The position numbers and the translations under genes are program-made. Source: Maricaulis sp048268525 (GTDB taxonomy: Bacteria; Pseudomonadota; Alphaproteobacteria; Caulobacterales; Maricaulaceae). From it: a stretch of 64,000 nt of DNA. Of the stretch, positions 24,402-33,205 are shown piece after piece (position 1 is the stretch's first letter; the number at the start of each line of letters is the position of its first letter). The stretch covers positions 1 through 64,000 of the forward strand of contig NZ_JBLWVH010000019.1 in NCBI RefSeq assembly GCF_048268525.1. Direction: 5' to 3'. The notes beneath the pieces are model-generated. The model was not told where the DNA came from and did no database searches. It saw only the letters and a program-made list of their open reading frames with translations.

Positions 24402-25950
24402 CGCGGCCGCCAAGCCGGACCCTGACCGGACCGCCCCCTTCGCCCTGGTCCACACCACGACCGGTGGCGAGCGTCTCTATGCGCTCGATACCGAAGCCGC
24501 CCGCCGCGGGCTTCAAGTGAATCAAGCGGTCTCCGACGCCAAGGCGCTGGAACCGGGCCTGCAACTGCGCCCGGCCGATCCGACCGGCGATATCCGGCGG
24601 CTGGCGGCACTGGCCCGCGGCTGTGGTCGCTGGTCACCCTGGACCGCCCCCGATCCCGGCCAGCCCGGCGAGGATGGCATCCTGCTGGAAATCACCGGCT
24701 GCGCCCACCTGTTCGGCGGCGAGCAGAGGCTCCTCACCGAGACCCTGCAGGCGCTCGCCCGCCAGGGGCATGCCGCCCACGGTGCCATCGCGCCGACCCT
24801 CGGCCTCGCCTGGGGGCTGGCCCGCCATGCGGCACCAAACCGGGTCGACGGGATGAACATTGCCGACGACATCCCGTCCGCCCTCACCCCGCTGCCGGTC
24901 GCCGCCCTGCGCATTGGCGAGACGGCCGCCACATTGCGCCGTTTCGGGCTCAAGCGCGTCGGCGACATCATCGACATGCCAAGGGCCAGCCTGTCGCGCC
25001 GCTTCGGTCGCGCCCTGGTCGACCGGCTCGACCAGGCGAGTGGCCGGACCCGCGAAGTCCTCAATCCGCTGCAAGCGGTCACGCCCTTTCGCGCCCGCAC
25101 CCGCTATGTAGACGCCCTCCTCCTGCTGGACGGGTTGAAACAGGGGGTGAAGGACACGGCCGAAGGCCTGTGCGAGGCGCTGGAAGCGGCCGGCCGCGGC
25201 GTCACCCGGCTCGACCTCCACCTCTTCCGCGTCGACGGCAAGACCCACCTTCTCACCCTGGGCACCGCCGCCCCGGCCCGCGAGGCCGGTCATCTCGCCC
25301 GCCTGTTCAATGAGAAGCTCGACCGCGCCGAGATCGATATCGGTTTCGGCATCGAGATGATCGAGCTGACCGCCCGCGCCACCCAGCGCCTCGGCGAGCG
25401 TCAGGACGGGCTGGTTGATGATGGCCGCATCGAAGAGACCGATCTGGCCCGCCTGACCGATCGTCTCGTCGTGCGCCTGGGCGAGGACAAGGTCCGGCGC
25501 GCCGCCCGCCGGGCCAGTCACCAGCCCGACCGTGCCGCCCTCTGGCGCCCGGCCATGAATGTCACGCCCACGCCTGCCACCGCGCGCCGCACGCCCATGC
25601 TGGCCGTCGCCGAGGCCGAGCCCCAATCCGCCCTCCTGCCGCCGCCCAATCGTCCCCTCCTCATCCTCGCCCGACCGGAACCGGCCGAAGCCGTCGCCGA
25701 GATCCCCGACGGCCCGCCGCGCAGCTTTGTCTGGCGCCGGGTCCGCCACCAGGTCGACCGTGCCGAAGGCCCCGAACGCCTCGCCCCGGACTGGTGGCGC
25801 GAGGGCATCTGGCAGGCTGACCGACCAGCCCGCACCCGCGACTATTTCCGCGTCGAAACCCGCGAGGGCCGCCGCTTCTGGCTCTATCGCGACGGCCTCT
25901 ACGGCCTCGAAACCACCCGCCCCCAATGGTTCGTCCATGGCGCGTCATGA
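24268..25950 (+). CDS. imuB: ImuB, catalytically inactive Y-family polymerase-like protein
   Basis: A 560-residue ImuB. The start MRRFMSLSLPRWPTDR matches the family N-terminus, so the frame's longer upstream part (from 23992) is out. The Y-family palm is recognisable (ALVHTTTGGERLYALDTEAARRGLQVNQAVSDAKAL, ILLEITGCAHLFGGEQRLL), but the catalytic acidic residues of Pol IV are replaced, as expected for ImuB. The HhH region RFGLKRVGDIIDMPRASLSRRFG and the little-finger domain follow, then a long C-terminal tail (WRRVRHQVDRAEGPERLAPDWWR, YFRVETREGRRFWLYRDG). ImuB bridges ImuA, DnaE2 and the sliding clamp. Confidence 0.93.
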   Translation: MRRFMSLSLPRWPTDRHRQSAISSPKPGPASPPRWPDRSSASPDSAAAKPDPDRTAPFALVHTTTGGERLYALDTEAARRGLQVNQAVSDAKALEPGLQLRPADPTGDIRRLAALARGCGRWSPWTAPDPGQPGEDGILLEITGCAHLFGGEQRLLTETLQALARQGHAAHGAIAPTLGLAWGLARHAAPNRVDGMNIADDIPSALTPLPVAALRIGETAATLRRFGLKRVGDIIDMPRASLSRRFGRALVDRLDQASGRTREVLNPLQAVTPFRARTRYVDALLLLDGLKQGVKDTAEGLCEALEAAGRGVTRLDLHLFRVDGKTHLLTLGTAAPAREAGHLARLFNEKLDRAEIDIGFGIEMIELTARATQRLGERQDGLVDDGRIEETDLARLTDRLVVRLGEDKVRRAARRASHQPDRAALWRPAMNVTPTPATARRTPMLAVAEAEPQSALLPPPNRPLLILARPEPAEAVAEIPDGPPRSFVWRRVRHQVDRAEGPERLAPDWWREGIWQADRPARTRDYFRVETREGRRFWLYRDGLYGLETTRPQWFVHGAS

Positions 25951-25952
25951 CC

Positions 25953-26004
25953 CTCCCCTGCAAGGCGGGGGAGGTGTCGAGCGCAGCGAGACGGAGGGGG
26001 AGGT
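25953..26004. repeat. Left inverted repeat flanking the DUF559 gene
   Basis: The segment begins CTCCCCTGCAAGGCGGGGGAG and continues through CGAGCGCAGCGAG and GGAGGGGGAGGTC. It matches the reverse complement of 26369-26429 with few mismatches. It starts three bases after the imuB stop codon. Confidence 0.75.
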
Positions 26005-26020
26005 CAGACAGGAGACGAAC

Positions 26021-26437
26021 ATGCGAGAAGACCGCGAACGCGCCACCCAACAGGCCCGCCACCTGCGCCGGAACATGACGGCCAGCGAAGTCCGCCTCTG
26101 GCAGGGCCTGCGCGCCCGCCGCCTCGACGGGTTCCGCTTTCGGCGCCAGCACCCGCTGGGACGCTATATCGTCGATTTCGCCTGCCTCTCGGCGCGCCTT
26201 GTCGTGGAGGTTGATGGCCCGTCACACCAAAGCCCCGGGCAGGCGCTTTATGATGCGCAGCGGACGGACTGGCTGATCGCGCAGGGCTGGACAGTGCTGC
26301 GTGTCGACAATAACGCCGTGTTTCAGGACTTTGATCGGGTGCTGGCGGAGATTCAGCGCGCGCTGGCTGACGCACCCCCATCGACCCGTCGCTGCGCTCC
26401 GGGCCACTTCCCCCGCCTTGCAGGGGAAGATCATTGA
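26021..26437 (+). CDS. DUF559 domain protein (Vsr/restriction-endonuclease-like fold)
   Basis: A 138-residue protein with GGAGAC before the ATG. It has the full DUF559 pattern: ARHLRRNMTASEVRLWQGLRARRLDGFRFRRQHPLGRYIVDFACLSARLVVEVDG, then HQSPGQALYDAQRTDWLIAQGWTVLRV. These carry the acidic residues of the VSR-like nuclease core (Asp in IVDFAC, Glu/Asp in VVEVDG). The last ~20 residues (PPSTRRCAPGHFPRLAGEDH) are read from the right inverted repeat. The stop overlaps the dnaE2 TTG start as TTGA. No function is established for the family; nicking or repair roles are conjecture. It is an intruder within the imuABC operon. Confidence 0.88.
   Translation: MREDRERATQQARHLRRNMTASEVRLWQGLRARRLDGFRFRRQHPLGRYIVDFACLSARLVVEVDGPSHQSPGQALYDAQRTDWLIAQGWTVLRVDNNAVFQDFDRVLAEIQRALADAPPSTRRCAPGHFPRLAGEDH
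26369..26429. repeat. Right inverted repeat flanking the DUF559 gene
   Basis: Read on the minus strand it gives TCCCCTGCAAGGCGGGGGAAG, then GGAGCGCAGCGAC and GGGGGTGCGTC, pairing with 25953-26004. It covers the 3' end of the DUF559 gene and ends five bases before the dnaE2 start codon. Confidence 0.75.
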
Positions 26438-29400
26438 CGCATGCCTTTGCCGAATTGCTGACGGCCAGCAATTTCACCTTTCTGACCGGGGCCTCGCATC
26501 CCGATGAAATGGTGGCCCAGGCAAAAGCGTTGGGTCTGACCGCCATCGGGCTGGCCGACCGCAACTCCTTTGCCGGCATGGTCCGCGCCCATCTGGCCGC
26601 GAAGGAGGCCGGCATTGCGCTGCTGGTCGGCACCCGCCTGGTCACGCGTTGCGGGCTGGAAATTGCCGCCTATCCGACCAATCTGGCGGCTTATGCCCGC
26701 CTGACCCGCCTGCTGACCGATGCCAATTTCGCGGCCACGAAAGGCGATTGCGACCTGCACGTCGAGGAGGTCGCGAACGCCTCGTCCGGACAGGTCCTGC
26801 TGATCATCCCGCCGCGCGAGCCGGACCGGGCCTGGCAGGACCGGGTCACGGCGCTCTTGCCGACGCTGAAAGGCGAGACCCATCTCGTCCTGACACGCTG
26901 GTTTGACGGCCGCGATGGCGAACGCCTGCACCGCCTCTCCGCGCTGGCCGATGACTGGGGCCTGACCACGATTGCCAGCACCGATGCCCGCTATCACGCG
27001 CCGGGCCGCAAGCCCTTGGCCGATGTCGTCACCTGTATCCGCGAACATGTCCGCATCACCGAGGCCGGTTTTCACCTCGCCGCCAATGCCGAACGCCATC
27101 TCAAACCCGCCGCCGAGATTTATCGCCTGTTCGATGGCTATGAAGACGCCGTTGCCCGCACGGTCGCGATTGCCCGCCGCCTCACCTTCTCGCTCGACGA
27201 GCTGGTCTATAATTATCCCGACGAGGTGATCGGCGAGAATGAAACACCGAACGAGACCCTGCGCCGCCTTGCCGCCGAAGGCCTGGAAAACCGCTATCCC
27301 GCCGGCGCGCCCGACAAGATCGCGAAAGCTGTCGCCACCGAACTCGACCTGATCGAACAGCTCGATTACCCCTCCTATTTCCTCACCGTGCAGGACGTGA
27401 TCCGCTTTGCCCGTTCGCGCGGGATCCTGTGCCAGGGGCGCGGCTCGGCAGCCAATTCGGCGGTCTGTTTTGCCATCGGCATCACCGAGGTCGACCCGGA
27501 CCGGATCGATCTCCTGTTCGAGCGTTTCGTCTCGGCCGAACGCGGCGAGCCGCCCGATATCGATGTCGATTTCGAGCACAATCGCCGCGAAGAGGTGATC
27601 CAGTATGTCTATGAGAAATACGGACGCCGCCGCGCCGCCATGACGGCGACGGTGAATTGCTATCGTCCGCGCGGGGCCATCCGCGAGGTCGGCAAGGTGT
27701 TCGGCCTGTCCGGCGATGTGATCTCGGCCCTGTCAAAAAGCCTGTGGGGCTGGTCCAGCGATGATTTGCAGGAGACCCGTATCCGCGACGAGCTCGGCCT
27801 CGATCCGGACAGTCCGGCCCTGGCCATGACACTGCGCTATGCCCGCGAGCTGATGGGGTTTCCACGCCATCTCGCCCAGCATCCCGGCGGTTTCGTGATG
27901 ACCCGCGCCCGGCTCGACGAGATCGTGCCGCTGCACAATGCCGCCATGCCCGAACGCACCATGCTGGAATGGGACAAGGAGGATATCGACGCGCTCGGCC
28001 TGATGAAGGTCGATGTGCTGGGTCTGGGCATGCTGACCTGTGTCGCCCGCGCCTTCGACCTGCTGGCCACCCATCATGGCCGCCATCTGACCATGGCCAC
28101 CATCCCGGCCGAGGACCCGTCCGTCTATGACATGATCTGCCGGGCCGACACGGTCGGCGTCTTCCAGATCGAGAGCCGGGCCCAGATGACCATGCTGCCG
28201 CGCCTGAGGCCGCGCAATTTCTATGATCTGGTGATCGAGGTCGCGATCGTCCGGCCCGGCCCGATCCAGGGCGATATGGTCCATCCCTATCTGCGCCGGC
28301 GGCGCGGCGAGGAAGTGGTGGAATATCCATCACAGGCGCTGAAGGACGTACTCGGCAAGACACTTGGCGTTCCCTTGTTCCAGGAGCAGGCCATGCGGAT
28401 TGCCATCGTCGCCGCCGGCTTCACCCCGTCCGAGGCAGACCGGCTGCGCCGCTCCATGGCCGCCTTCCGTCGATCCGGCTCGATCCACGAAATGGGGCAG
28501 AAGCTGATGAACGGCATGATCGCCAACGGCTATGAGCCGGACTTCGCCGAGCGTTGCTTCAAACAGCTGGAAGGGTTCGGAGAATACGGTTTCCCCGAAA
28601 GCCACGCCGCCAGTTTCGCCCTGATCGTCTGGGTCTCGTGCTGGCTCAAGCATTATTATCCCGACGTCTTCCTCACCGCCATGCTGAACAGCCAGCCGAT
28701 GGGGTTTTATGCGCCCGCCCAACTGGTCCGCGACGCCCGCGAGCACGATGTCGAGGTGCGCCCGCCCGACATCAATCATTCCGACTGGGATGCGACGCTG
28801 GAGGAGACCGACATTCCCCGCCGCGACGGCAAGGGCATGCGCTTTGCCGTGCGGCTGGGCCTGCGCCAGATCAAGGGCATGAAGGAGCCCGCCGCCGCCC
28901 GCCTGGTCGCCGCCCGCCAGGCCGAAGGGCCTTTTGAAAGCCTGGCCGATCTCGCCCGCCGGGCCCGGCTGGACAAGGGCTCGCTGGACCGGTTGGCCAA
29001 TGCTGATGCCGCCGGGTCGCTGGCCATGGACCGGCGCAAGGCGAGCTGGACCGCCCTCGCAGAAGCCGGCAAGCCACTCCCCCTCTTCCAGCATGCCGAC
29101 AGCTGGGGCGCCGAACATCCCGTCGCCTTGCCCGAGCTGACCGGTGGCGAACAGGTCGCGCAGGATTACGCCACCCTGCGCCTCTCCCTGAAGGCACACC
29201 CACTGAGCTTCTTCCGCGGCGAACTGACCGAGACCGGCCATGCGACCTGCGCAGCCCTCAGTGAGATGCGCGACGGCCGCTGGGTCACCCTGGCCGGGTT
29301 GGTCCTGGTGCGGCAACGCCCTGGCTCGGCCTCGGGCGTCATCTTCGCGACGCTCGAGGACGAGACCGGCATTGCCAATGTGATCGTCTGGCCCAGCTGT

Positions 29401-29682
29401 TTCGAACGCCATCGCCGCCTGGTGATGTCATCCAAGCTGATGGGTGTAACCGGGCGGGTGCAGAAGGAGGGCCGCGTCATCCATGTCGTCGCCAACCGAC
29501 TGGTCGACCACTCCTGGCGCCTTGCCGCGCTCGCTGACGGCGCCGAATTCGCCGAAGCCGTCGCCCACGCCGACGAAATCGCCCGCCCCAATGCCGACCC
29601 CAGAACCGTCGCCCTCTACCGCCGCGTCATGCAGGGCGAACGGCTGGAGGACATCTTGCCGAAAAGCCGGGATTTTCATTGA
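26434..29682 (+). CDS. dnaE2: Error-prone DNA polymerase DnaE2 (ImuC)
   Basis: A 1082-residue C-family polymerase that does the synthesis in the ImuA-ImuB-DnaE2 mutasome. It starts at TTG in a TTGA overlap with the DUF559 gene; the following THAFAELLTASNFTFLTGASHPDEM aligns with the family start, and no in-frame ATG is near. The PHP domain (ADRNSFAGMVRAH) is followed by the palm motif PPDIDVDF (Asp375, Asp377 and Asp379) and VAIVRPGPIQGDMVHPYLRRR. HhH and OB-fold domains (GRWVTLAGLVLVRQRPGSASG, FATLEDETGIANVIVW) follow, and the end KSRDFH is typical. Length is normal. Its last 100 bp recur downstream as a decayed copy. Confidence 0.96.
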   Translation: MTHAFAELLTASNFTFLTGASHPDEMVAQAKALGLTAIGLADRNSFAGMVRAHLAAKEAGIALLVGTRLVTRCGLEIAAYPTNLAAYARLTRLLTDANFAATKGDCDLHVEEVANASSGQVLLIIPPREPDRAWQDRVTALLPTLKGETHLVLTRWFDGRDGERLHRLSALADDWGLTTIASTDARYHAPGRKPLADVVTCIREHVRITEAGFHLAANAERHLKPAAEIYRLFDGYEDAVARTVAIARRLTFSLDELVYNYPDEVIGENETPNETLRRLAAEGLENRYPAGAPDKIAKAVATELDLIEQLDYPSYFLTVQDVIRFARSRGILCQGRGSAANSAVCFAIGITEVDPDRIDLLFERFVSAERGEPPDIDVDFEHNRREEVIQYVYEKYGRRRAAMTATVNCYRPRGAIREVGKVFGLSGDVISALSKSLWGWSSDDLQETRIRDELGLDPDSPALAMTLRYARELMGFPRHLAQHPGGFVMTRARLDEIVPLHNAAMPERTMLEWDKEDIDALGLMKVDVLGLGMLTCVARAFDLLATHHGRHLTMATIPAEDPSVYDMICRADTVGVFQIESRAQMTMLPRLRPRNFYDLVIEVAIVRPGPIQGDMVHPYLRRRRGEEVVEYPSQALKDVLGKTLGVPLFQEQAMRIAIVAAGFTPSEADRLRRSMAAFRRSGSIHEMGQKLMNGMIANGYEPDFAERCFKQLEGFGEYGFPESHAASFALIVWVSCWLKHYYPDVFLTAMLNSQPMGFYAPAQLVRDAREHDVEVRPPDINHSDWDATLEETDIPRRDGKGMRFAVRLGLRQIKGMKEPAAARLVAARQAEGPFESLADLARRARLDKGSLDRLANADAAGSLAMDRRKASWTALAEAGKPLPLFQHADSWGAEHPVALPELTGGEQVAQDYATLRLSLKAHPLSFFRGELTETGHATCAALSEMRDGRWVTLAGLVLVRQRPGSASGVIFATLEDETGIANVIVWPSCFERHRRLVMSSKLMGVTGRVQKEGRVIHVVANRLVDHSWRLAALADGAEFAEAVAHADEIARPNADPRTVALYRRVMQGERLEDILPKSRDFH

Positions 29683-29737
29683 GGGAAGCGACCGGATCAG
29701 CCAAAACCCACCCAAGCGAAACACACAGGAGCGACGC

Positions 29738-30217
29738 ATGACACAGGCAAGCAAAGCTCGAGAGGGACAGGATCATGAGGGCGGCTGTCGCTGCGGCCAG
29801 TTGCGCTTCCGGATGACCACGCCGGCCCTCTTCACCGCCGCCTGTCATTGCCGCGGCTGCCAACGCATGAGCGGCGGCCCCTATTCGCTGACCGTGGCCG
29901 TCGCCGCGGATCGCTTTGAGGTCACCGAAGGCGAAACTGTGATCGGCGGCCTTCACGGCGCAGACATTGCCCATTTTCACTGCCCGCACTGCCTGAGCTG
30001 GGTCTTCACTCGCCCCACCGGCATGGATTTCGTCAATATCCGCACCCCCATGCTGGATGACCCGTCCGGCTTTACGCCCTTCCTGGAAACCTGCACCAAG
30101 GACCGTCTCGAAGGCGTCACGACCACCGCCCCGCACAGCTATGAGGCTTTCCCGCCAATGGAGGAATTCGGTGACCTGCTGGCGACGTACGCGGCCGGGC
30201 CGGGAAGAACTGGGTAG
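29738..30217 (+). CDS. GFA family (glutathione-dependent formaldehyde-activating-like) protein
   Basis: A 159-residue zinc protein with AGGAG before the ATG. The GFA/CENP-V fold is shown by GGCRCGQLRF, HCRGCQRMSGGPYS and CPHCLSW, which give the two zinc sites. No substrate can be assigned; most GFA proteins outside Paracoccus are uncharacterised. It sits between the real dnaE2 end and a second degenerate copy of that end, so it may have arrived with the flanking repeat. Confidence 0.9.
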   Translation: MTQASKAREGQDHEGGCRCGQLRFRMTTPALFTAACHCRGCQRMSGGPYSLTVAVAADRFEVTEGETVIGGLHGADIAHFHCPHCLSWVFTRPTGMDFVNIRTPMLDDPSGFTPFLETCTKDRLEGVTTTAPHSYEAFPPMEEFGDLLATYAAGPGRTG

Positions 30218-30251
30218 AAGGTCGAGGCGCAAAACAGGCGCTTCCCCACAC

Positions 30252-30352
30252 GCCCCGATGCCGACCCAAGCCCCGTCATCCCCTGTCCCCGCATCATGCA
30301 GGGCGGGCCGCAGCCGGACATCCGTCCGAAGCGCCGGGGTTTTCATTGCGGG
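30252..30352 (+). pseudogene. Decayed duplicate of the dnaE2 3' end
   Basis: An ungapped alignment with 29585-29685 gives 77 identities in 101 by hand count. Blocks such as ATGCCGACCC, TCATGCAGGGCG, GGACATC and TTTTCATTG are shared, at a constant offset of 667 bp. The position equal to the dnaE2 stop reads TGC. The two copies form imperfect direct repeats around the GFA gene. Confidence 0.7.
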
Positions 30353-30385
30353 CGGTCCAATCCGGGCGCAACCGCGCGCAGTCAT

Positions 30386-30515
30386 CCATTGATCGCTTGT
30401 CAGCCAGCAAGCCGCATCCGGTTTTCCAGCTCAAGGGTGAAACCGCGCAGCGGCCGCTTTGCGGCCCTTGACCTGGAAAACCGGATACGGCGACATCTCG
30501 GCAAGCGATGAATGG
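30386..30515. repeat. 130-bp near-perfect inverted repeat (cruciform/MITE-like)
   Basis: Arms of about 51 bp begin CCATTGATCGCTTG on the left and, on the complement of the right, CCATTCATCGCTTG. They share CATCCGGTTTTCCAG-x-TCAAGGG and differ by a few substitutions and one indel. The centre (30441-30463, CCGCGCAGCGG/CCGCTTTGCGG) is itself self-complementary, so almost the whole unit can fold into one stem. No reading frame. Confidence 0.8.
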
Positions 30516-30592
30516 TGGAGTGAGCGCCGGGTCGCGCCTTCAACCAAGATCGAAACCCTTCTTGTGCCGCAGAAATCGAGCACCCGTCCTGA

Positions 30593-33115
30593 TCAGGTGA
30601 TCCATGAACTCGTAACAGTCACCTCATAGGCGCCGTCATCATCACGACGAATATAGAATTCCCCACCCGTCCATCCGGCGCTCCAGACAACATAGACCTG
30701 ACTGCGGTCCCTGTTCGGCAGGATCGTCGAGAAGCCCAGTGGATAGGTGATGCCATATTCGGGACTCATCCGGGCTTCCGCGGCGTCATCGAGGACAATC
30801 AGACGCTGATCACTGATCACCCCTGCAAACAAATCCGGATCACCCTTCAAAATCAGTGTGGATCGTCTCGAGGGTGGCACCGAACGCCCCGCCATAGCAT
30901 TCCCGATGATCTCCTCAAGCCCGGCGCCCGGTTCATGGACCGGAACCCGGATGGCGGCCGCATCATGGCCAAAGACTTCGCCGATCATGAGGCGGATCAG
31001 CTCGGCCTCATGCATACGCGCCGGATCAAAGGGCGTGAGCGGCAATCCGTCGATACCATCATCAAGTCCGTCGCCATCAGTGTCGGGGTTCGTCATGTCC
31101 AGCCCGATCCGATGCTCAAATATATCTGTTAGCCCGTCCTCATCCTGGTCCCGGGTCAGAACGGCGAGCGGCGCCGTGATGTAAAGACCGTCCTCCTCCC
31201 GCTTCAGCGCCAGGCCGATCGGCGGGAAGGTAATGCTGGCCGGGTCCAGCTGACGGACCACGACGGCCAGCTGAAGGCGACCATCGACGATCATGGGCAG
31301 ACTCGACCCTGGCAGGATGACGTAGGGGAACATCGGTTGCAGACCGAGATAGACCGGCTGCTGCCAATCGGTGCCACCCGGTTCGCTCTGGACGTACCAA
31401 TACCCGCCCGCTGAGACCTCACCCGTCGGGTCGAGTTCGGTGGAGGTGTAGACCAGGTCCCAGACCTCACCACGCGGTTCCAGCCGGACAACCTGCCATT
31501 CACTGACCGGCAAGACGACCCCATCCGGGACTATTGCTGGCTCCGGGAACATGACTGCAGGCTCCGTGCCGACTCCCTCTGGCAGTGGCAATTCCTCGAA
31601 GACCGTGAAGCGAGGTTGCGGCACGAATTCCGTGTTTCCTTCGACAGCGACCGGAGTTTGGGAGGACTCGGCAGCCGCTCGCAAAGCGAGAAAGCCGGGG
31701 ATGTCCAGATCCAGTTCTACGTCCTGATTCCAGCCGCTGCCCGAGGCATCGTCAGCGCGAACCAGATGTGCCGCCAGGGCTTCGGTATCTTCGGCGCCCT
31801 CCAGCAGATCGAGCGCGATATCACCAAAAACAGGGGGCGCGCTCGGGATCAGCCAGAGCCAACCCGCCGTCGCTCGGGCCATGCCGCGTTCGTCGGGGTG
31901 CATGAGATCGCGCGTCGGCCCGCCCAGCACAAAGAGATTATAGCGCTCACTCGGCGAGAATTGCGGAGACATGGCCTCCTGCAACATGGTCCCAAGCGCC
32001 GCATCAGCGTGGCTTGCGATCCGGGTTCGCCGGTTCGGATAACGTTGCGTTGACGCGTAGGCTTCGGCGATTGCCTCATCCTCCTCGGTAAAGACGGCGA
32101 TATCGTCCGCTTGTTCAAGCAAGTCAGCCGCCACATCCGGCCGCGCCTGTTCGATCGCGGCAGCCGCGAGCCAGACCATCAACTTATAGGTTTGCTGGCG
32201 TGCCTTCAGTGACTCATTGGCACCCACAGGTGACACGGTCGTCAGGGACCAGAGTTGGCGCCGCTCGGCCGAACTCAACGCGGTATACATCCGGAAGGCA
32301 CGTTCATGCTGTCCGACGCGGACCGCGCTACGCATGACAAGCGCCGTCAAGACCAGACGCTCGTCGCGCCCAACAGGCCTCACCGGCGCGGGCTCCAGCA
32401 ACCAGGTCAGATAGGCAAATTGATCAACCTCACTGACATCGCCGGGCGGCCGCGTGAAAACAGACTGCAGGAATTCAAGATCAAGTGCGTTCTCATCCAG
32501 CGCGACCAGAATGCGGAAATCCTGAGTGTAGCTGTATTCGTCCCGAAGGAATTCCAGCGTCGAATCCGCCGCCGCCCAGCGCCCGCTCATTCGCACCCAA
32601 TTGAGCTTGAATGAGTGCTGTCGACCAAAGGCCGCAAAGAGCAATGGCGCTTCTGGCAGCTCCGGAACCCGCTCCCAGAGCGCTGGCAGGACACTATCCG
32701 CAGGCCAAGCGCAACCGAAATAGGTATGACCGCAATCGCCCTGAAAACGACCTGTCTCGATCAGGAGCTCGACCGCCAATCCAGCCGCCTCGACAGAGAT
32801 GTCGAGCTGGTCCGCAAATCGCCCGACGATCGCGGCTTCGCCCCCGCCACCCATGATGGATTCCTGGAAGTAGAAGGCGAGATCAGTCGGCCCGTCTGCA
32901 ACACGCGTCTCGTAGGCAGCCTCATGCTCTCGGCATATCTGATCCTCTTCCGGCGTCAGGTCATCGGCATACAATCGGCATTCATAAAGCGCGCTCCCGG
33001 ACCCGTTTGAATCGCGCCAATACTCATCAAACCGTTCAGACCCTGACACCGATTGCGCCCAACCACTGCCCGCCGCGAAAACGGCTGTCGTTGCCGCAAG
33101 TAGAATCAAACGCAT
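30593..33115 (-). CDS. Large secreted protein with thrombospondin-3/EF-hand-like calcium repeats
   Basis: An 840-residue protein. The start MRLILLAATTAVFAAGSGWAQ has GGGGGTG at the right distance; a TTG five codons upstream is less likely. Residues 1-21 are a signal peptide. Residues 22-460 are helical and repeat-like with cysteines (ECRL, QICREH, GDCGHTYFGCAWP). Residues ~500-660 are beta-rich (SEWQVVRLEPRGEVWDLVYTSTELDPTG). DQDEDGLTDIFEHRIGLDMTNPDTDGDGLDDGIDG (around 670) is a tandem D-x-D-x-DG-x-x-D calcium motif. A basic/beta C-terminal domain ends it. Overall family not recognised; probably periplasmic or exported. Confidence 0.8.
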   Translation of the reverse strand: MRLILLAATTAVFAAGSGWAQSVSGSERFDEYWRDSNGSGSALYECRLYADDLTPEEDQICREHEAAYETRVADGPTDLAFYFQESIMGGGGEAAIVGRFADQLDISVEAAGLAVELLIETGRFQGDCGHTYFGCAWPADSVLPALWERVPELPEAPLLFAAFGRQHSFKLNWVRMSGRWAAADSTLEFLRDEYSYTQDFRILVALDENALDLEFLQSVFTRPPGDVSEVDQFAYLTWLLEPAPVRPVGRDERLVLTALVMRSAVRVGQHERAFRMYTALSSAERRQLWSLTTVSPVGANESLKARQQTYKLMVWLAAAAIEQARPDVAADLLEQADDIAVFTEEDEAIAEAYASTQRYPNRRTRIASHADAALGTMLQEAMSPQFSPSERYNLFVLGGPTRDLMHPDERGMARATAGWLWLIPSAPPVFGDIALDLLEGAEDTEALAAHLVRADDASGSGWNQDVELDLDIPGFLALRAAAESSQTPVAVEGNTEFVPQPRFTVFEELPLPEGVGTEPAVMFPEPAIVPDGVVLPVSEWQVVRLEPRGEVWDLVYTSTELDPTGEVSAGGYWYVQSEPGGTDWQQPVYLGLQPMFPYVILPGSSLPMIVDGRLQLAVVVRQLDPASITFPPIGLALKREEDGLYITAPLAVLTRDQDEDGLTDIFEHRIGLDMTNPDTDGDGLDDGIDGLPLTPFDPARMHEAELIRLMIGEVFGHDAAAIRVPVHEPGAGLEEIIGNAMAGRSVPPSRRSTLILKGDPDLFAGVISDQRLIVLDDAAEARMSPEYGITYPLGFSTILPNRDRSQVYVVWSAGWTGGEFYIRRDDDGAYEVTVTSSWIT

Positions 33116-33205
33116 GAACACCCCCTGCAACTCCCGGCAGCAAGGATAAGCTGTCGATCCAGTCGAGAATATGGCGAGGTTCAGATGATGTCCGGGTCGC
33201 CCCCC

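Noticed and set aside
30057..30392. A 111-codon plus-strand frame after the GFA gene
   Set aside because: It overlaps the GFA end in another frame and then reads through the decayed dnaE2 duplicate; not a gene.
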